Shown: one piece after another, positions 17,596-25,584 of the stretch
How the letters are laid out: every line of letters starts with the position of its first letter
Numbering within the stretch: the first letter of the stretch is position 1
DNA from: Candidatus Adlerbacteria bacterium
Lineage (GTDB): Bacteria; Patescibacteriota; Minisyncoccia; Phycocordibacterales; SBAW01
Length of the DNA stretch: 40,035 nucleotides
Direction of reading: 5' to 3'
NCBI GenBank assembly: GCA_903878285.1
Contig: CAIRHB010000042.1
Span: 1 to 40,035, forward strand
Program-made: the position numbers and the translations under genes
The notes under the pieces: generated by a model
The model's input: only the letters and a program-made list of their open reading frames with translations
What the model was told of the DNA's origin: nothing
Databases searched by the model: none

Positions 17596-18643
17596 CCTGT
17601 ATAAACACATACTCACAGCACTTATTGTTACTACACTATTTACGGGTGGGCAGGTGGCGCATGCGCAGACAGCGATGATGGCGGGGACTGGGCAGCCCGA
17701 CCCTGTGCAGTACACGGTCGCTCCCCAGGTGCCGGGGCCAAACCAGCAGGTGTCAATTTTTGTTGACGGTGTTGGCTCCTTCCTCGGCAACTCGACCGTC
17801 ACCTGGCAGAAAAATGGTGTTGTTGTGTCCTCGGGCATCGGCAAAAACTCCTACACCTTTACCACCGGCGGCATCGGACAGGTAACGGTGATCCACCTCA
17901 ACATCGACTCGTCGGTGCAGGGTACTATCTCGCACGACTTTGTCTTTAACCCGTCGCTGGTCAGCCTGGTCTGGGAGGCAGGGACCACTGCGCCGCCGTT
18001 CTACCTCGGCAAACCGCTCTACAGCGCAGGGTCGAGCGCAAAGGTGGTAGCATTCCCAACCATCCTGTCCAACGGCGCCCTGGTGCAAAACGATGCGCTC
18101 TCGTTCCAGTGGAAATTAAATGACACACTCGACCCGTCTCAGTCTGGCACCGGCAAGAACACTTTTACCTTTATTGGCGATGAGCTCCAAACCTCCGAAG
18201 AGGTGAGTGTTGCCATTTACCAAGGGAACACTGAGGTTGGCTATGGCGACGTCGTACTGCCCGTTAGCTCACCATTGGTCGTGGTGTATGACCAAGACCC
18301 GCTGCGCGGCGAGGTGCTCGACCAAGGGCTCACCGTGTCGGCAACGCTCAATGATAAAGAGGTGACACTTAAGGCAGAACCGTACTACTTCTCAACCGCG
18401 AGCCGAGCAAATGGCGCGCTGCAGTATACTTGGACACTCAACGGCAGCGAGGTTACCGGCCCCAGCTCGGCAAAAGGTTTGCTCACGTTGCGACAAACGT
18501 CGTCGGGGGCAGGGGAGGCACAGGTGGACGTGTCGCTCCAGAACACAAACGATGATACCTTTATGCAAGCGGCACAAACCGGACTCGACCTCACCTTCGG
18601 CACCGCAACCGGCTCCGCGCTATCTAACTTCTTTGGACTATGA
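17588..18643 (+). CDS. Secreted Ig-like domain protein of the pilus operon
   Basis: I chose the ATG at 17588, which gives a 351-residue precursor with a good signal peptide (ILTALIVTTLFTGGQVAHAQ). Longer in-frame starts only read back through the previous gene. The mature part consists of beta-sandwich-like repeats with the pattern W..NG....G.G...YTF (VTWQKNGVVVSSGIGKNSYTF, then FQWKLN and YTWTLNGSEV), typical of Ig-like or PKD-like folds. The motif WEAGTTAPPFYLGKPLY lies between repeats. It has almost no cysteine, in contrast to the next gene. A surface or pilus-associated role is inferred from context. Confidence 0.75.
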   Translation: MYSLYKHILTALIVTTLFTGGQVAHAQTAMMAGTGQPDPVQYTVAPQVPGPNQQVSIFVDGVGSFLGNSTVTWQKNGVVVSSGIGKNSYTFTTGGIGQVTVIHLNIDSSVQGTISHDFVFNPSLVSLVWEAGTTAPPFYLGKPLYSAGSSAKVVAFPTILSNGALVQNDALSFQWKLNDTLDPSQSGTGKNTFTFIGDELQTSEEVSVAIYQGNTEVGYGDVVLPVSSPLVVVYDQDPLRGEVLDQGLTVSATLNDKEVTLKAEPYYFSTASRANGALQYTWTLNGSEVTGPSSAKGLLTLRQTSSGAGEAQVDVSLQNTNDDTFMQAAQTGLDLTFGTATGSALSNFFGL

Positions 18644-19803
18644 AAAACCTGTTTCAAAAAATGTCTGTTTATCTCCTGCTGTTCTGTATGGTAACGACTC
18701 TCTTGTTACCAACACACTCGAGAGCGGCTGGCGCGTGCGATAGTATAAAATCAAATACACAGGGGTATACAGATTGTGTGAATTCTTACAACACATGTGA
18801 AAGTGTTCATTCTGGCGAGAGCACGAACTATTGCCAACAAACTGCAGAATATATCGGCAATGGAACTAACACATATGATTCCTGTGTGCAATCAGGAGGA
18901 AGCGCATCAAGTTGTGGTTCAAATATTGCGAGCCAAGCTATCTATAACTACACCACCACGCCTGGAACTCAGGCACCACCCGCCTCCAATATAGCTTGCA
19001 CACCAAACGTAGGCATGATCTCTACCAGTTGTCCTTCTGGGTGTAGCTCGAATGATGGTAGCTCTTGTTATTTAAATCCAGGACAAAGTGTAAGTTGCCC
19101 GTCTGGAGACGTTCCATATACCAATGCAAGCAATGGACAGGAGAGTTGCGGTTACGTACCGCAATCGTGGCAGAATTTTGGTAGCTGTGCTACTGCGGGG
19201 CAAACTATGTACATAGATATTTATGCGTCGAATTCACAAGGTACCTGTGGTACCCCAATAGGAGACACCTCTGGCAGCAACACATCTGGAACAGGGGCTA
19301 GCACACCAACACAAACGACAACAGGAGGGACTGGCAGCGGGACAAATAACACCACAGGATCAACGCCTTGCACTGGCACGAACTGCGCAAGCAACGGCAA
19401 TATTACCTACACCCCGCTCGAACCGATACCGGGGATGACTTATTCGACCTCGAATATATCTTTTAGCCAGGTGGTTGGGTGGATTTTGCGCGCACTTATA
19501 TCAATCGGTGGAATGGTTGCTGTTGTGTCGCTCGTTCTCGGCGGCGTCGCGTACATGGTCTCGTCGGTTGGCGTCAACATTAGCAAAGCTAAGGCGCAGA
19601 TGCAGTCTGCTATCTATGGACTCCTTTTACTTATCGCTTGCTGGCTCATCCTTAACACCATCAACCCACAACTGATTAAGTTCAATATTATGAACTCAAC
19701 AACAGGCCTGCCGACAACCAACAGCGCAAACAGCAGTTCGGCATCTACTCAAACCAACACAACCACCGTTCCTTCATCAGGGTCAGCAGTAACAACAAAA
19801 TGA
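18640..19803 (+). CDS. VirB2/TrbC-like pilin with a cysteine-rich ectodomain
   Basis: The 387-residue precursor has a signal peptide (LLLFCMVTTLLLPTHSRA, then AGAC). About 240 residues of Ser/Thr/Asn-rich sequence with roughly 16 cysteines follow, then a Thr/Gly linker. A C-terminal module with two membrane helices separated by a short basic loop begins near residue 280 (GWILRALISIGGMVAVVSLVLGG, KAKAQMQ, IYGLLLLIACWLILNTI). The C-terminal module is the VirB2/TrbC pilin architecture. VirB2 pilins are usually near 100 residues, so this is a pilin module carrying a large extracellular domain. The ectodomain is AT-richer than its neighbours. The start overlaps the previous stop (ATGA), and the same junction recurs at its 3' end. 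Confidence 0.75.
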   Translation: MKNLFQKMSVYLLLFCMVTTLLLPTHSRAAGACDSIKSNTQGYTDCVNSYNTCESVHSGESTNYCQQTAEYIGNGTNTYDSCVQSGGSASSCGSNIASQAIYNYTTTPGTQAPPASNIACTPNVGMISTSCPSGCSSNDGSSCYLNPGQSVSCPSGDVPYTNASNGQESCGYVPQSWQNFGSCATAGQTMYIDIYASNSQGTCGTPIGDTSGSNTSGTGASTPTQTTTGGTGSGTNNTTGSTPCTGTNCASNGNITYTPLEPIPGMTYSTSNISFSQVVGWILRALISIGGMVAVVSLVLGGVAYMVSSVGVNISKAKAQMQSAIYGLLLLIACWLILNTINPQLIKFNIMNSTTGLPTTNSANSSSASTQTNTTTVPSSGSAVTTK

Positions 19804-21044
19804 ACAGCGAACAGACAAATTGGAAACTTGTGGGGATTGTGGTTGGCATTGGTGTGCTGGTGCTCCTTTTGCTACTCTTCCTTTTGTCTCGTGTTGGAGG
19901 CTCGTCTGGTTCAAATGGCTTTGGGCTCTTTGGCACGATAGGGAACCGTATACTCACCAGCACCGGCTCAAACACGGGGACAAACGCGAGCTCAACGGTT
20001 GTCTCGCCCAATCAAGCGGTGCCGATTATCTTTAAGATCGCTGATGGTCCGGTTGCGGGTGCCTCGTTTACCCAAACACAAAACCCAACCACCACACTTG
20101 CGCGCTATGTAATGCAAGATAATGGCCACGTGTTCGACATGCCGATGGATGTGCCAGGCGCGGCTGCGCGTATTGTCTCTAACGTGACCATCCCCGGTAT
20201 GACCAATATCGAGTGGGAGCCACAAGGCGTTGGTATGCTGGGACAGTATATAGACAATGCGACGATTAAAACAATCCACCTGAGTTTCCCCGCGGCGAGC
20301 ACCACGCTCGCGGTTATCCAGCCGCCGACGATCAAGTTCTTTCCGGATGAGATCTCATCTATCGCCCTGTCGCCGAACGGCACCCAGGCCGCCTACTTGC
20401 TCAACAGCGCCGCTGGTGCGCTAGGGTATATTGCTGCAAATGATGGGTCAAAACCTACTCGTCTTTTTTCGATCCCATTATCGCAAGTGTTGCTTGCGTG
20501 GCCGAGCAAGAGCACTCTCCTTGCACAGTCAAAAAGTGCCGCTGGAGTACCAGGAATCGCGTTCTCTATCCAGACCACGACCGGTGCTGTTACTGAGCTG
20601 CTGTACACGCTTGGCCTTTCGGTCAACGCGAGCCCAGATTTTGCAAACATGGTGTATCAAACCGTCCCTGCAGACGGCACCGCACGGCAAGTGTACGTGC
20701 ACAACGCCGCGACCGGCAGAGATACCTTGCTGTCCTTCCAGCCAGCCCCCGAGCGCTGTATCTGGAGCCCGATCTCGACTGTAGTGATGTACTGCGCTGT
20801 GCCGCTCCAATACACACCACCAAACTACCTCGACCTGTGGCATCAAGGCACCGCAAGCTCGCCAGACTCGATCATCGGCTATAACGCAGCAACCCGAGTT
20901 GCTATTGTAGTGGCAGGCCCCGGTGGCACCGACGGTGGTGTACAGACAAATATCGCACAGATGGCGATCTCGTCCGACGCGCACTACCTGCTCTTTATAT
21001 CAAAAGGTGACCGAACACTTTGGGGTGTGCGGCTTACACAGTAG
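19800..21044 (+). CDS. Membrane-anchored beta-propeller-like protein
   Basis: This 414-residue protein has an N-terminal membrane helix (residues 8-33, WKLVGIVVGIGVLVLLLLLFLL), a Ser/Thr/Asn linker and an extracytoplasmic domain. That domain has TolB/WD40-like repeats of the kind 'S.dg....y......g...l' (for example EISSIALSPNGTQAAYLLNS and IAQMAISSDAHYLLFIS). This suggests a beta-propeller, although I could not count blades with certainty. It is the last gene of the operon and is joined to the pilin gene by an ATGA overlap. Its 3' end overlaps the convergent khpB gene by 11 bp. Confidence 0.7.
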   Translation: MNSEQTNWKLVGIVVGIGVLVLLLLLFLLSRVGGSSGSNGFGLFGTIGNRILTSTGSNTGTNASSTVVSPNQAVPIIFKIADGPVAGASFTQTQNPTTTLARYVMQDNGHVFDMPMDVPGAAARIVSNVTIPGMTNIEWEPQGVGMLGQYIDNATIKTIHLSFPAASTTLAVIQPPTIKFFPDEISSIALSPNGTQAAYLLNSAAGALGYIAANDGSKPTRLFSIPLSQVLLAWPSKSTLLAQSKSAAGVPGIAFSIQTTTGAVTELLYTLGLSVNASPDFANMVYQTVPADGTARQVYVHNAATGRDTLLSFQPAPERCIWSPISTVVMYCAVPLQYTPPNYLDLWHQGTASSPDSIIGYNAATRVAIVVAGPGGTDGGVQTNIAQMAISSDAHYLLFISKGDRTLWGVRLTQ

Positions 21045-21501
21045 CAGCTGCCGCGTCGCGATAATGCAGCGTGATGTGACGCAATTTGCCCTCGCCCTGC
21101 GAGCGCGTCTCGATCTCCGGGTCGTTGGCAAACAGCTCGTGTATCACCAGCCGGTCGTAGGGAGACATCGGGTCCATATCAATATCGCGTTTGAACAGCC
21201 GCGCATGTTGTGCGAGCATCTGCGCCTCGACGCGCACTTTGTTGATCTGCCCCTCGTGATACCCGTTTATATCAACCAAAAAGTTCGCCGCCTCGACACC
21301 CTGTGTGTGTTCAACCATCCGCCGCACGATACTGTTGATCGCGCGCAGTGTGTCGCCATGCTCGCCGATGAGCATCTCGCTTTCGGGGGAGGTGACGGCG
21401 ACCACTGTGCGCCGCCCTGAGGTGACAGAGATACTTGCAACCGCGACACCGAGTTTGTTGAAAAAGGTTTGTACTACTGTGGTGAGAAATTCAGGTGACA
21501 T
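21034..21501 (-). CDS. khpB: KH-R3H RNA-binding protein (KhpB/Jag/EloR family)
   Basis: From the ATG at 21501 this is a 155-residue protein; an upstream start at 21537 is less likely. It has a KH-type domain (ESEMLIGEHGDTLRAINSIVRRM, the IGxxGxTL loop) followed by an R3H domain (SPYDRLVIHELF, then SQGEGKLRHITL). The Jag N-terminal domain found in Firmicutes is missing. Family members bind RNA and influence cell-wall growth and division. The gene lies downstream of yidC, as it does in most bacteria. TATTGT is 6 nt before the ATG, and the GGGAG between them is too close to act as a normal ribosome binding site. Confidence 0.88.
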   Translation of the reverse strand: MSPEFLTTVVQTFFNKLGVAVASISVTSGRRTVVAVTSPESEMLIGEHGDTLRAINSIVRRMVEHTQGVEAANFLVDINGYHEGQINKVRVEAQMLAQHARLFKRDIDMDPMSPYDRLVIHELFANDPEIETRSQGEGKLRHITLHYRDAAAATV

Positions 21502-21570
21502 GCTCCCACAATACTCCAACAGGGGAGCCCGGCGCAACTAGACAGCTTACCGTGGAATGTTTTGGACTCA

Positions 21571-22299
21571 CTAGTTTTTGGCAGCTTCGAGTTGGCGACG
21601 GATAACCCACTCTTGTCCCAGCGACACCACGTTCCCAGCGCAGAAGTAGATGCCGACCGCGGCAGGCAGCGAGTAGGAGATAACCCCAATGAGCACTGGC
21701 AAGAAGTAGAGCATCATCTGTTGCTGCAGGCGCTGCGCAGACTCTTTCTCGGGCGAGAGTGCTGCTGATTTTGACACCTTTTTTACTCGCAGTAGCGACA
21801 CGTACGCGACAGCAAACTGCAGCGAAAACACAACAACCGTTAAAAGAATATTATGCTTCGAGAGCAGGTCTACAACGCCGAGAAACACCACATTAATTGT
21901 GTGTGGCTCCGGTACAAATGAGTACAGCAAATTAGTCGCTACCTTTGGCAACCCCTCGCGAAAGAACGCATAATAGAGAGCGATAAATACTGGCAGCTGT
22001 ACCAACAGCGCGAGAAAACCGCTCAGTGGGCGCACTTTGTGTTTGGTAAACAGAGCCATTGTGCGCTTTGCGCGCTCCTCGGGGTTGTTTTTGTACTCTT
22101 TGTTGATTACATCTACCTCGCCCTGGATCGCCTGCATACCCATCTGAGTGCGGATCGATGAGGCGAATGCGGGGTAAAAGACGATACGAATAACGAGCGT
22201 CAGCGCAATGATAGCAAAACCAACATCACCCCCTGGCATGAAGTCGATGAGATATATAAACGCGTTGTAAATCGGCTGGATAAGTAGTGTTTGAAACAT
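21571..22299 (-). CDS. yidC: Membrane protein insertase YidC/Oxa1
   Basis: The 242-residue protein inserts proteins into the cytoplasmic membrane, alone or with SecYEG. It has the conserved core of five helices: an N-terminal segment (QPIYNAFIYLIDFM), a GFAIIALTLVIRIVFYP helix, the cytoplasmic hairpin KEYKNNPEERAKRTMALFTKHKVRP, and LVQLPVFIALYYAF. The last two helices are FLPVLIGVISYSLPAAVGIYF and GNVVSLGQEWVI. The large periplasmic domain of Gram-negative YidC is absent, as in Gram-positive YidC and in Oxa1. It follows rnpA by 33 nt. No YidD gene is seen between them. Confidence 0.95.
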   Translation of the reverse strand: MFQTLLIQPIYNAFIYLIDFMPGGDVGFAIIALTLVIRIVFYPAFASSIRTQMGMQAIQGEVDVINKEYKNNPEERAKRTMALFTKHKVRPLSGFLALLVQLPVFIALYYAFFREGLPKVATNLLYSFVPEPHTINVVFLGVVDLLSKHNILLTVVVFSLQFAVAYVSLLRVKKVSKSAALSPEKESAQRLQQQMMLYFLPVLIGVISYSLPAAVGIYFCAGNVVSLGQEWVIRRQLEAAKN

Positions 22300-22332
22300 G
22301 GTGAGATAAGCAACAAGTTCGGGGAGTACTTG

Positions 22333-22650
22333 CTAGTGTACCGCAGATGGCAGCAACTGACCAAGCTCAGCGCGAAACGCTGGTGTTAAAGGTTCTGCTG
22401 GCACCTTGTGGACAAATACAATCGCAAGCCCTGTGCCCGAGAGGGGAGCGAGCGCTCGGTAGATTGCGCGGCGCAAGCGGTTTCTATCGACGGCTTTCTT
22501 TGCTACCAACTTTGGCACCACCACCGAGACTCGCAGTGGTGTTGTGGTCGAAATCAGCTTCATCGACAAGCAGTTTCCACGGCGTCCGCGGCCACGCTTG
22601 AGCACCTCACGTACCTCGCTTGCGACGAGACGTTGTCGCTTGGGGAGCAT
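22333..22650 (-). CDS. rnpA: Ribonuclease P protein component
   Basis: The 105-residue basic protein binds RNase P RNA and helps process pre-tRNA 5' ends. The N-terminus LPKRQRL resembles the family start, a variant of 'L.k..r...F'. The RNR signature is KKAVDRNRLRRAIYRAL around residues 51-67. It begins 9 nt after the rpmH stop, so the two are almost certainly co-transcribed. The RNA subunit gene is not in this window. Confidence 0.92.
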   Translation of the reverse strand: MLPKRQRLVASEVREVLKRGRGRRGNCLSMKLISTTTPLRVSVVVPKLVAKKAVDRNRLRRAIYRALAPLSGTGLAIVFVHKVPAEPLTPAFRAELGQLLPSAVH

Positions 22651-22659
22651 AGAGGCGTA

Positions 22660-22794
22660 TTATACCGCGAGTTTGGCACGACCTTTACGGCGGCGGCGCA
22701 GCAGAGTCTTCTTGCCGCCCACGGTGGCAGTACGCACAAGAAACCCGTGCGTCTTGGCGCGCTTGCGCTTTTTTGGCTGGTAGGTTTGCGACAT
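22660..22794 (-). CDS. rpmH: 50S ribosomal protein bL34
   Basis: The reverse-strand reading frame starts [20 protein letters not shown] and ends in an [12 protein letters not shown]-type tail, 44 residues in all, the standard bL34 length. The family motif '[15 protein letters not shown]..T..Gkk.L..RR.KGR..L' is intact. It heads the minus-strand unit rpmH-rnpA-yidC-khpB, divergent from dnaA. TATAGT lies 7 nt before the ATG, and no Shine-Dalgarno sequence is present. Confidence 0.95.
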   Translation of the reverse strand: MSQTYQPKKRKRAKTHGFLVRTATVGGKKTLLRRRRKGRAKLAV

Positions 22795-22801
22795 GTCTCA
22801 T

Positions 22802-22830
22802 ACTATAGCCCATCTCGCGAATCTTCACAA
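22802..22830 (-). promoter_or_regulatory. Promoter of rpmH
   Basis: On the minus strand, TTGTGA (22830-22825) and TATAGT (22807-22802) are separated by 17 nt. The -10 box ends 7 nt before the ATG, so transcription should begin at or within one or two bases of the start codon. It is divergent from the dnaA promoter. Confidence 0.55.
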
Positions 22831-22853
22831 CCGGCCATGCCGATGTGGCTCTT

Positions 22854-22882
22854 TTGACGGCAAGGGTAGGGTCGCGTATCCT
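22854..22882 (+). promoter_or_regulatory. Promoter of dnaA
   Basis: TTGACG (22854-22859), a 17-nt spacer and TATCCT (22877-22882) lie 17 nt before the dnaA ATG. The predicted leader is about 10 nt, without a Shine-Dalgarno sequence. No clear DnaA box lies inside this short divergent region. Confidence 0.5.
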
Positions 22883-22899
22883 TACCGGTACCACTCACT

Positions 22900-24237
22900 A
22901 TGACTACCACCAAAGAACTCTGGGAAAATGCGCTGGTTGAGTTAGCACTCACCATATCGAAACCCAATTTCAACACGTGGTTTAAAGAGACACACATTGT
23001 GCGCGTCGAAGATGGCACCGTCTACCTTGGTGTACCGAGCCAGTTTGCGCGCGACTGGTTGTCGACCAAATTTCATAAAGATATTTTGCGTTCGTTGCGC
23101 GGATTATCCGATAGTGTGCGCTCGATCGAGTACATTATCTCTCGCGGACAAAAGAAGTTGGACGAGACACGGCACGTGCCCGCGGCTCCGTCAGAGTTGC
23201 CGCTTGAAAGCGTCCACGCCAAGACGAATCTCAACCCACGCTTCACCTTCAATACTTTTGTGGTCGGGCCATTTAACGAGCTCGCGCATGCGGCAGCACA
23301 GGCGGTGATCCGCCGACCAGGGAGCGCCTACAACCCGCTGTTGATTTATGGCCCTACTGGGCTTGGGAAGACACATTTAGCGCAGGCGATTGGCAACCAT
23401 TTTCGCATCAATGCACCAGACAGAAAGATCCAATACGTCACGTCGGAGAAGTTTTCGATGGACTATGTGTCATCACTCCAAACAAACAAAGTGCAGAGCT
23501 TTAAAGAAAAGTATCGCCAGTACGAGCTGCTCATTATGGACGATGTGCAGTTTTTGGCACGTATGGAAAAAACAAAAGAAGAATTTTTTCATCTCTTTAA
23601 TTTTCTCCATGATGGAAATAAACAGTTGGTGTTTACCTCCGACCAGCACCCGAATGTGATTCAGAACATCGAGGATCGGCTTCAATCACGCTTTAGTGCT
23701 GGCATGATTGTGTCGGTGACACCCCCCGACCACGACTCGCGGCTGGCGATCGTGCGCTCCAAAGCGCTTGCACATGGAATGATCCTTGCCGACGATGTGC
23801 TCGAGTACCTCGCGACGACAGTCGAGGGGAACGTCCGCGAACTCGAAGGGGCACTTAACCTGCTACTCATCCAGTTTGAACTACGTGGTGGGCCAGTCAC
23901 CATTAACGATGCTAAAAATGTACTGCGTGGCGCGAGCGGTTCGACGAAAAAATCAATATCTGTGCAGGAGGTGGTAAAGATAATCACTAGTTTTTACGGC
24001 ATCGAGGAGGGGAGTATTTACGAAAAAACACGCCGCAAAGAGGTGGTACGCCCGCGCCAAGTGATCATGTTTCTCCTGCGTGAGGATTTTAAAATCTCCT
24101 TCCCAACTATCGGCGAGAAGCTCGGTGGCCGCGACCACACCACGGTCATCCACTCATGCGAAAAGATAAAAAGCGACCTCACCACCGACAGTATACTCTC
24201 CCAAGAACTCCACCAGATCCGTCTCATGTTGAAATGA
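22900..24237 (+). CDS. dnaA: Chromosomal replication initiator DnaA
   Basis: The 445-residue protein binds DnaA boxes and opens the origin. Domain I (residues 1-85, LWENALVELALTISKPNFNTWF) is followed by a short linker of about 25 residues. The AAA+ domain III has Walker A GPTGLGKTH (about 150-158), Walker B LLIMDDVQFL (about 208-217) and a sensor region HPNVIQNIEDRLQSRFSAGM. Domain IV has the DnaA helix-turn-helix signature GGRDHTTVIHSCEKI (about 408-422). The start context is CTCACT-ATG. The gene is divergent from rpmH and followed by dnaN, as at most bacterial origins. Confidence 0.98.
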   Translation: MTTTKELWENALVELALTISKPNFNTWFKETHIVRVEDGTVYLGVPSQFARDWLSTKFHKDILRSLRGLSDSVRSIEYIISRGQKKLDETRHVPAAPSELPLESVHAKTNLNPRFTFNTFVVGPFNELAHAAAQAVIRRPGSAYNPLLIYGPTGLGKTHLAQAIGNHFRINAPDRKIQYVTSEKFSMDYVSSLQTNKVQSFKEKYRQYELLIMDDVQFLARMEKTKEEFFHLFNFLHDGNKQLVFTSDQHPNVIQNIEDRLQSRFSAGMIVSVTPPDHDSRLAIVRSKALAHGMILADDVLEYLATTVEGNVRELEGALNLLLIQFELRGGPVTINDAKNVLRGASGSTKKSISVQEVVKIITSFYGIEEGSIYEKTRRKEVVRPRQVIMFLLREDFKISFPTIGEKLGGRDHTTVIHSCEKIKSDLTTDSILSQELHQIRLMLK

Positions 24238-24461
24238 TGTGGATAATGGGTGGAGTAGTGCGTGGAGAGTAGGTGGAAAAAGCTTGGCAAAAAGAGTATA
24301 AGGAAGGGGTGCGGGCAGTTATCCCACCAACAGCCGGTGGTTATCAACAGGAAACATTCATCTCAAAAACAGGTTTCTGGATTGCTGCAGAAGGGTATTC
24401 ATGAGTTATCCACCGTATCCACAGCCTTAATAAGCGTAGTAGACTTTAAATATAAGAAGAT
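24238..24461 (+). other. Candidate replication origin (oriC) between dnaA and dnaN
   Basis: The 224-bp gap holds a perfect reverse DnaA box TGTGGATAA (24238-24246) right after the dnaA stop. Near matches are TTATCCCAC (24319-24327), TTATCAACA (24341-24349), and two abutting boxes TTATCCACC (24406-24414) and GTATCCACA (24415-24423). An AT-rich stretch (24427-24470) containing TAGTAG follows and could be the unwinding element. Gene order (rpmH-dnaA-dnaN) and box clustering both support an origin. No experimental or skew evidence was available. Confidence 0.7.
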
Positions 24462-25559
24462 ATGAAATTCGAAACCAGCACAGAGGAGCTGTTGATAGCG
24501 GTAGCAACCGCGGGTAGATTTACCGAGAAACGAGCGAACCTCCCAGTACTCTCGAGTATCCTCCTGAGTGTTGAGGGGCACCGTCTACTTCTTCGTGCAA
24601 CAAACCTCGAGTGCGGTGTCGAGATATACATCCCTGCTAAGGTGTCTGCCGAGGGGGTGGTGGCGATTCCTTCGTCGGTGCTACTTGGATTTTTAACCAA
24701 TACACGCAGTAAGTCTGTATCTGTGTCGCTGGTTGGCGAGGTGTTGGTGGTGGAGACAGAGCGCGCTTCGGCGTCGATTAAGACTATTCCACACGACGAC
24801 TTTCCGATCTTGCCACGGGTGTCGGCTGAGCGGTCGTTTACGGTCAAAAGTGCCGATTTATCTCGAGCGATTCGCAGTGTTGCCTACTGTGCCTCAACTT
24901 CGGCAATTAAGCCCGAACTACAGAGTGTGTTGTTGTACAGCGAAGAGGGGAAGTGTACTGCTGTGGCGACGGACTCCTTCCGTCTCGCAGAAAAAACCGT
25001 ACCACTGCGCGGCGGCGGGAGCGTGCCGCAGCTCTTGGTGCCGGCGAGAAATGCAGCAGAGTTGATGCGCATTGTTGATACTGTAAAAGGTGATGTGGAA
25101 ATTTACTACAACGACAACCAGCTTTCAACCCAGGTTGAGGCTGTCTATTACACAAGCCGACTCATCGACGGTACCTTCCCAAATTATCGCCAGATTATTC
25201 CGAAAACCTTTTCGACCGAGGCGGTAGTGCTTCGCGAGGATGTAGCAACCGCGCTTAAATCACTTTCTATTTTTGCCGACAAATTCTCCCAAGTTTCGTT
25301 GTCGATTGAACCGACTAAAAAGGCGGTGTTGCTTTCGTCGCGCAACCCGGACATTGGCGAGCAAACTTCGAACATGCGCGCAACCGTCGTGGGCGACGGG
25401 CTCACTGTGTCGTTTAATGGGCGCTACCTTGCCGACAGTCTCCAGGCGATTTCTGGCGAGTCGGTGCGGCTCAGTAGTAACGGTGCAGGAAAGCCGATGC
25501 TCATCAAAGATGCTGCTGATGAATCCTTCTTCTATTTGGCAATGCCCATGAATCGGTAG
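24462..25559 (+). CDS. dnaN: DNA polymerase III beta subunit (sliding clamp)
   Basis: The 365-residue protein has the three-domain clamp layout. It starts MKFETSTEELLIAV, and LPVLSSILLSVEG (about residue 28) is the conserved helix-strand of domain 1. ATDSFRLAEK (about 168) is the clamp motif of domain 2, and the C-terminus FFYLAMPMNR is the partner-binding pocket segment equivalent to 'yvvMPmRl'. The protein holds polymerase on DNA and recruits repair factors. A purine-rich AAGAAG lies just before the ATG. Confidence 0.97.
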   Translation: MKFETSTEELLIAVATAGRFTEKRANLPVLSSILLSVEGHRLLLRATNLECGVEIYIPAKVSAEGVVAIPSSVLLGFLTNTRSKSVSVSLVGEVLVVETERASASIKTIPHDDFPILPRVSAERSFTVKSADLSRAIRSVAYCASTSAIKPELQSVLLYSEEGKCTAVATDSFRLAEKTVPLRGGGSVPQLLVPARNAAELMRIVDTVKGDVEIYYNDNQLSTQVEAVYYTSRLIDGTFPNYRQIIPKTFSTEAVVLREDVATALKSLSIFADKFSQVSLSIEPTKKAVLLSSRNPDIGEQTSNMRATVVGDGLTVSFNGRYLADSLQAISGESVRLSSNGAGKPMLIKDAADESFFYLAMPMNR

Positions 25560-25584
25560 TGTTTTTAAAATCTGCTATAACGCT

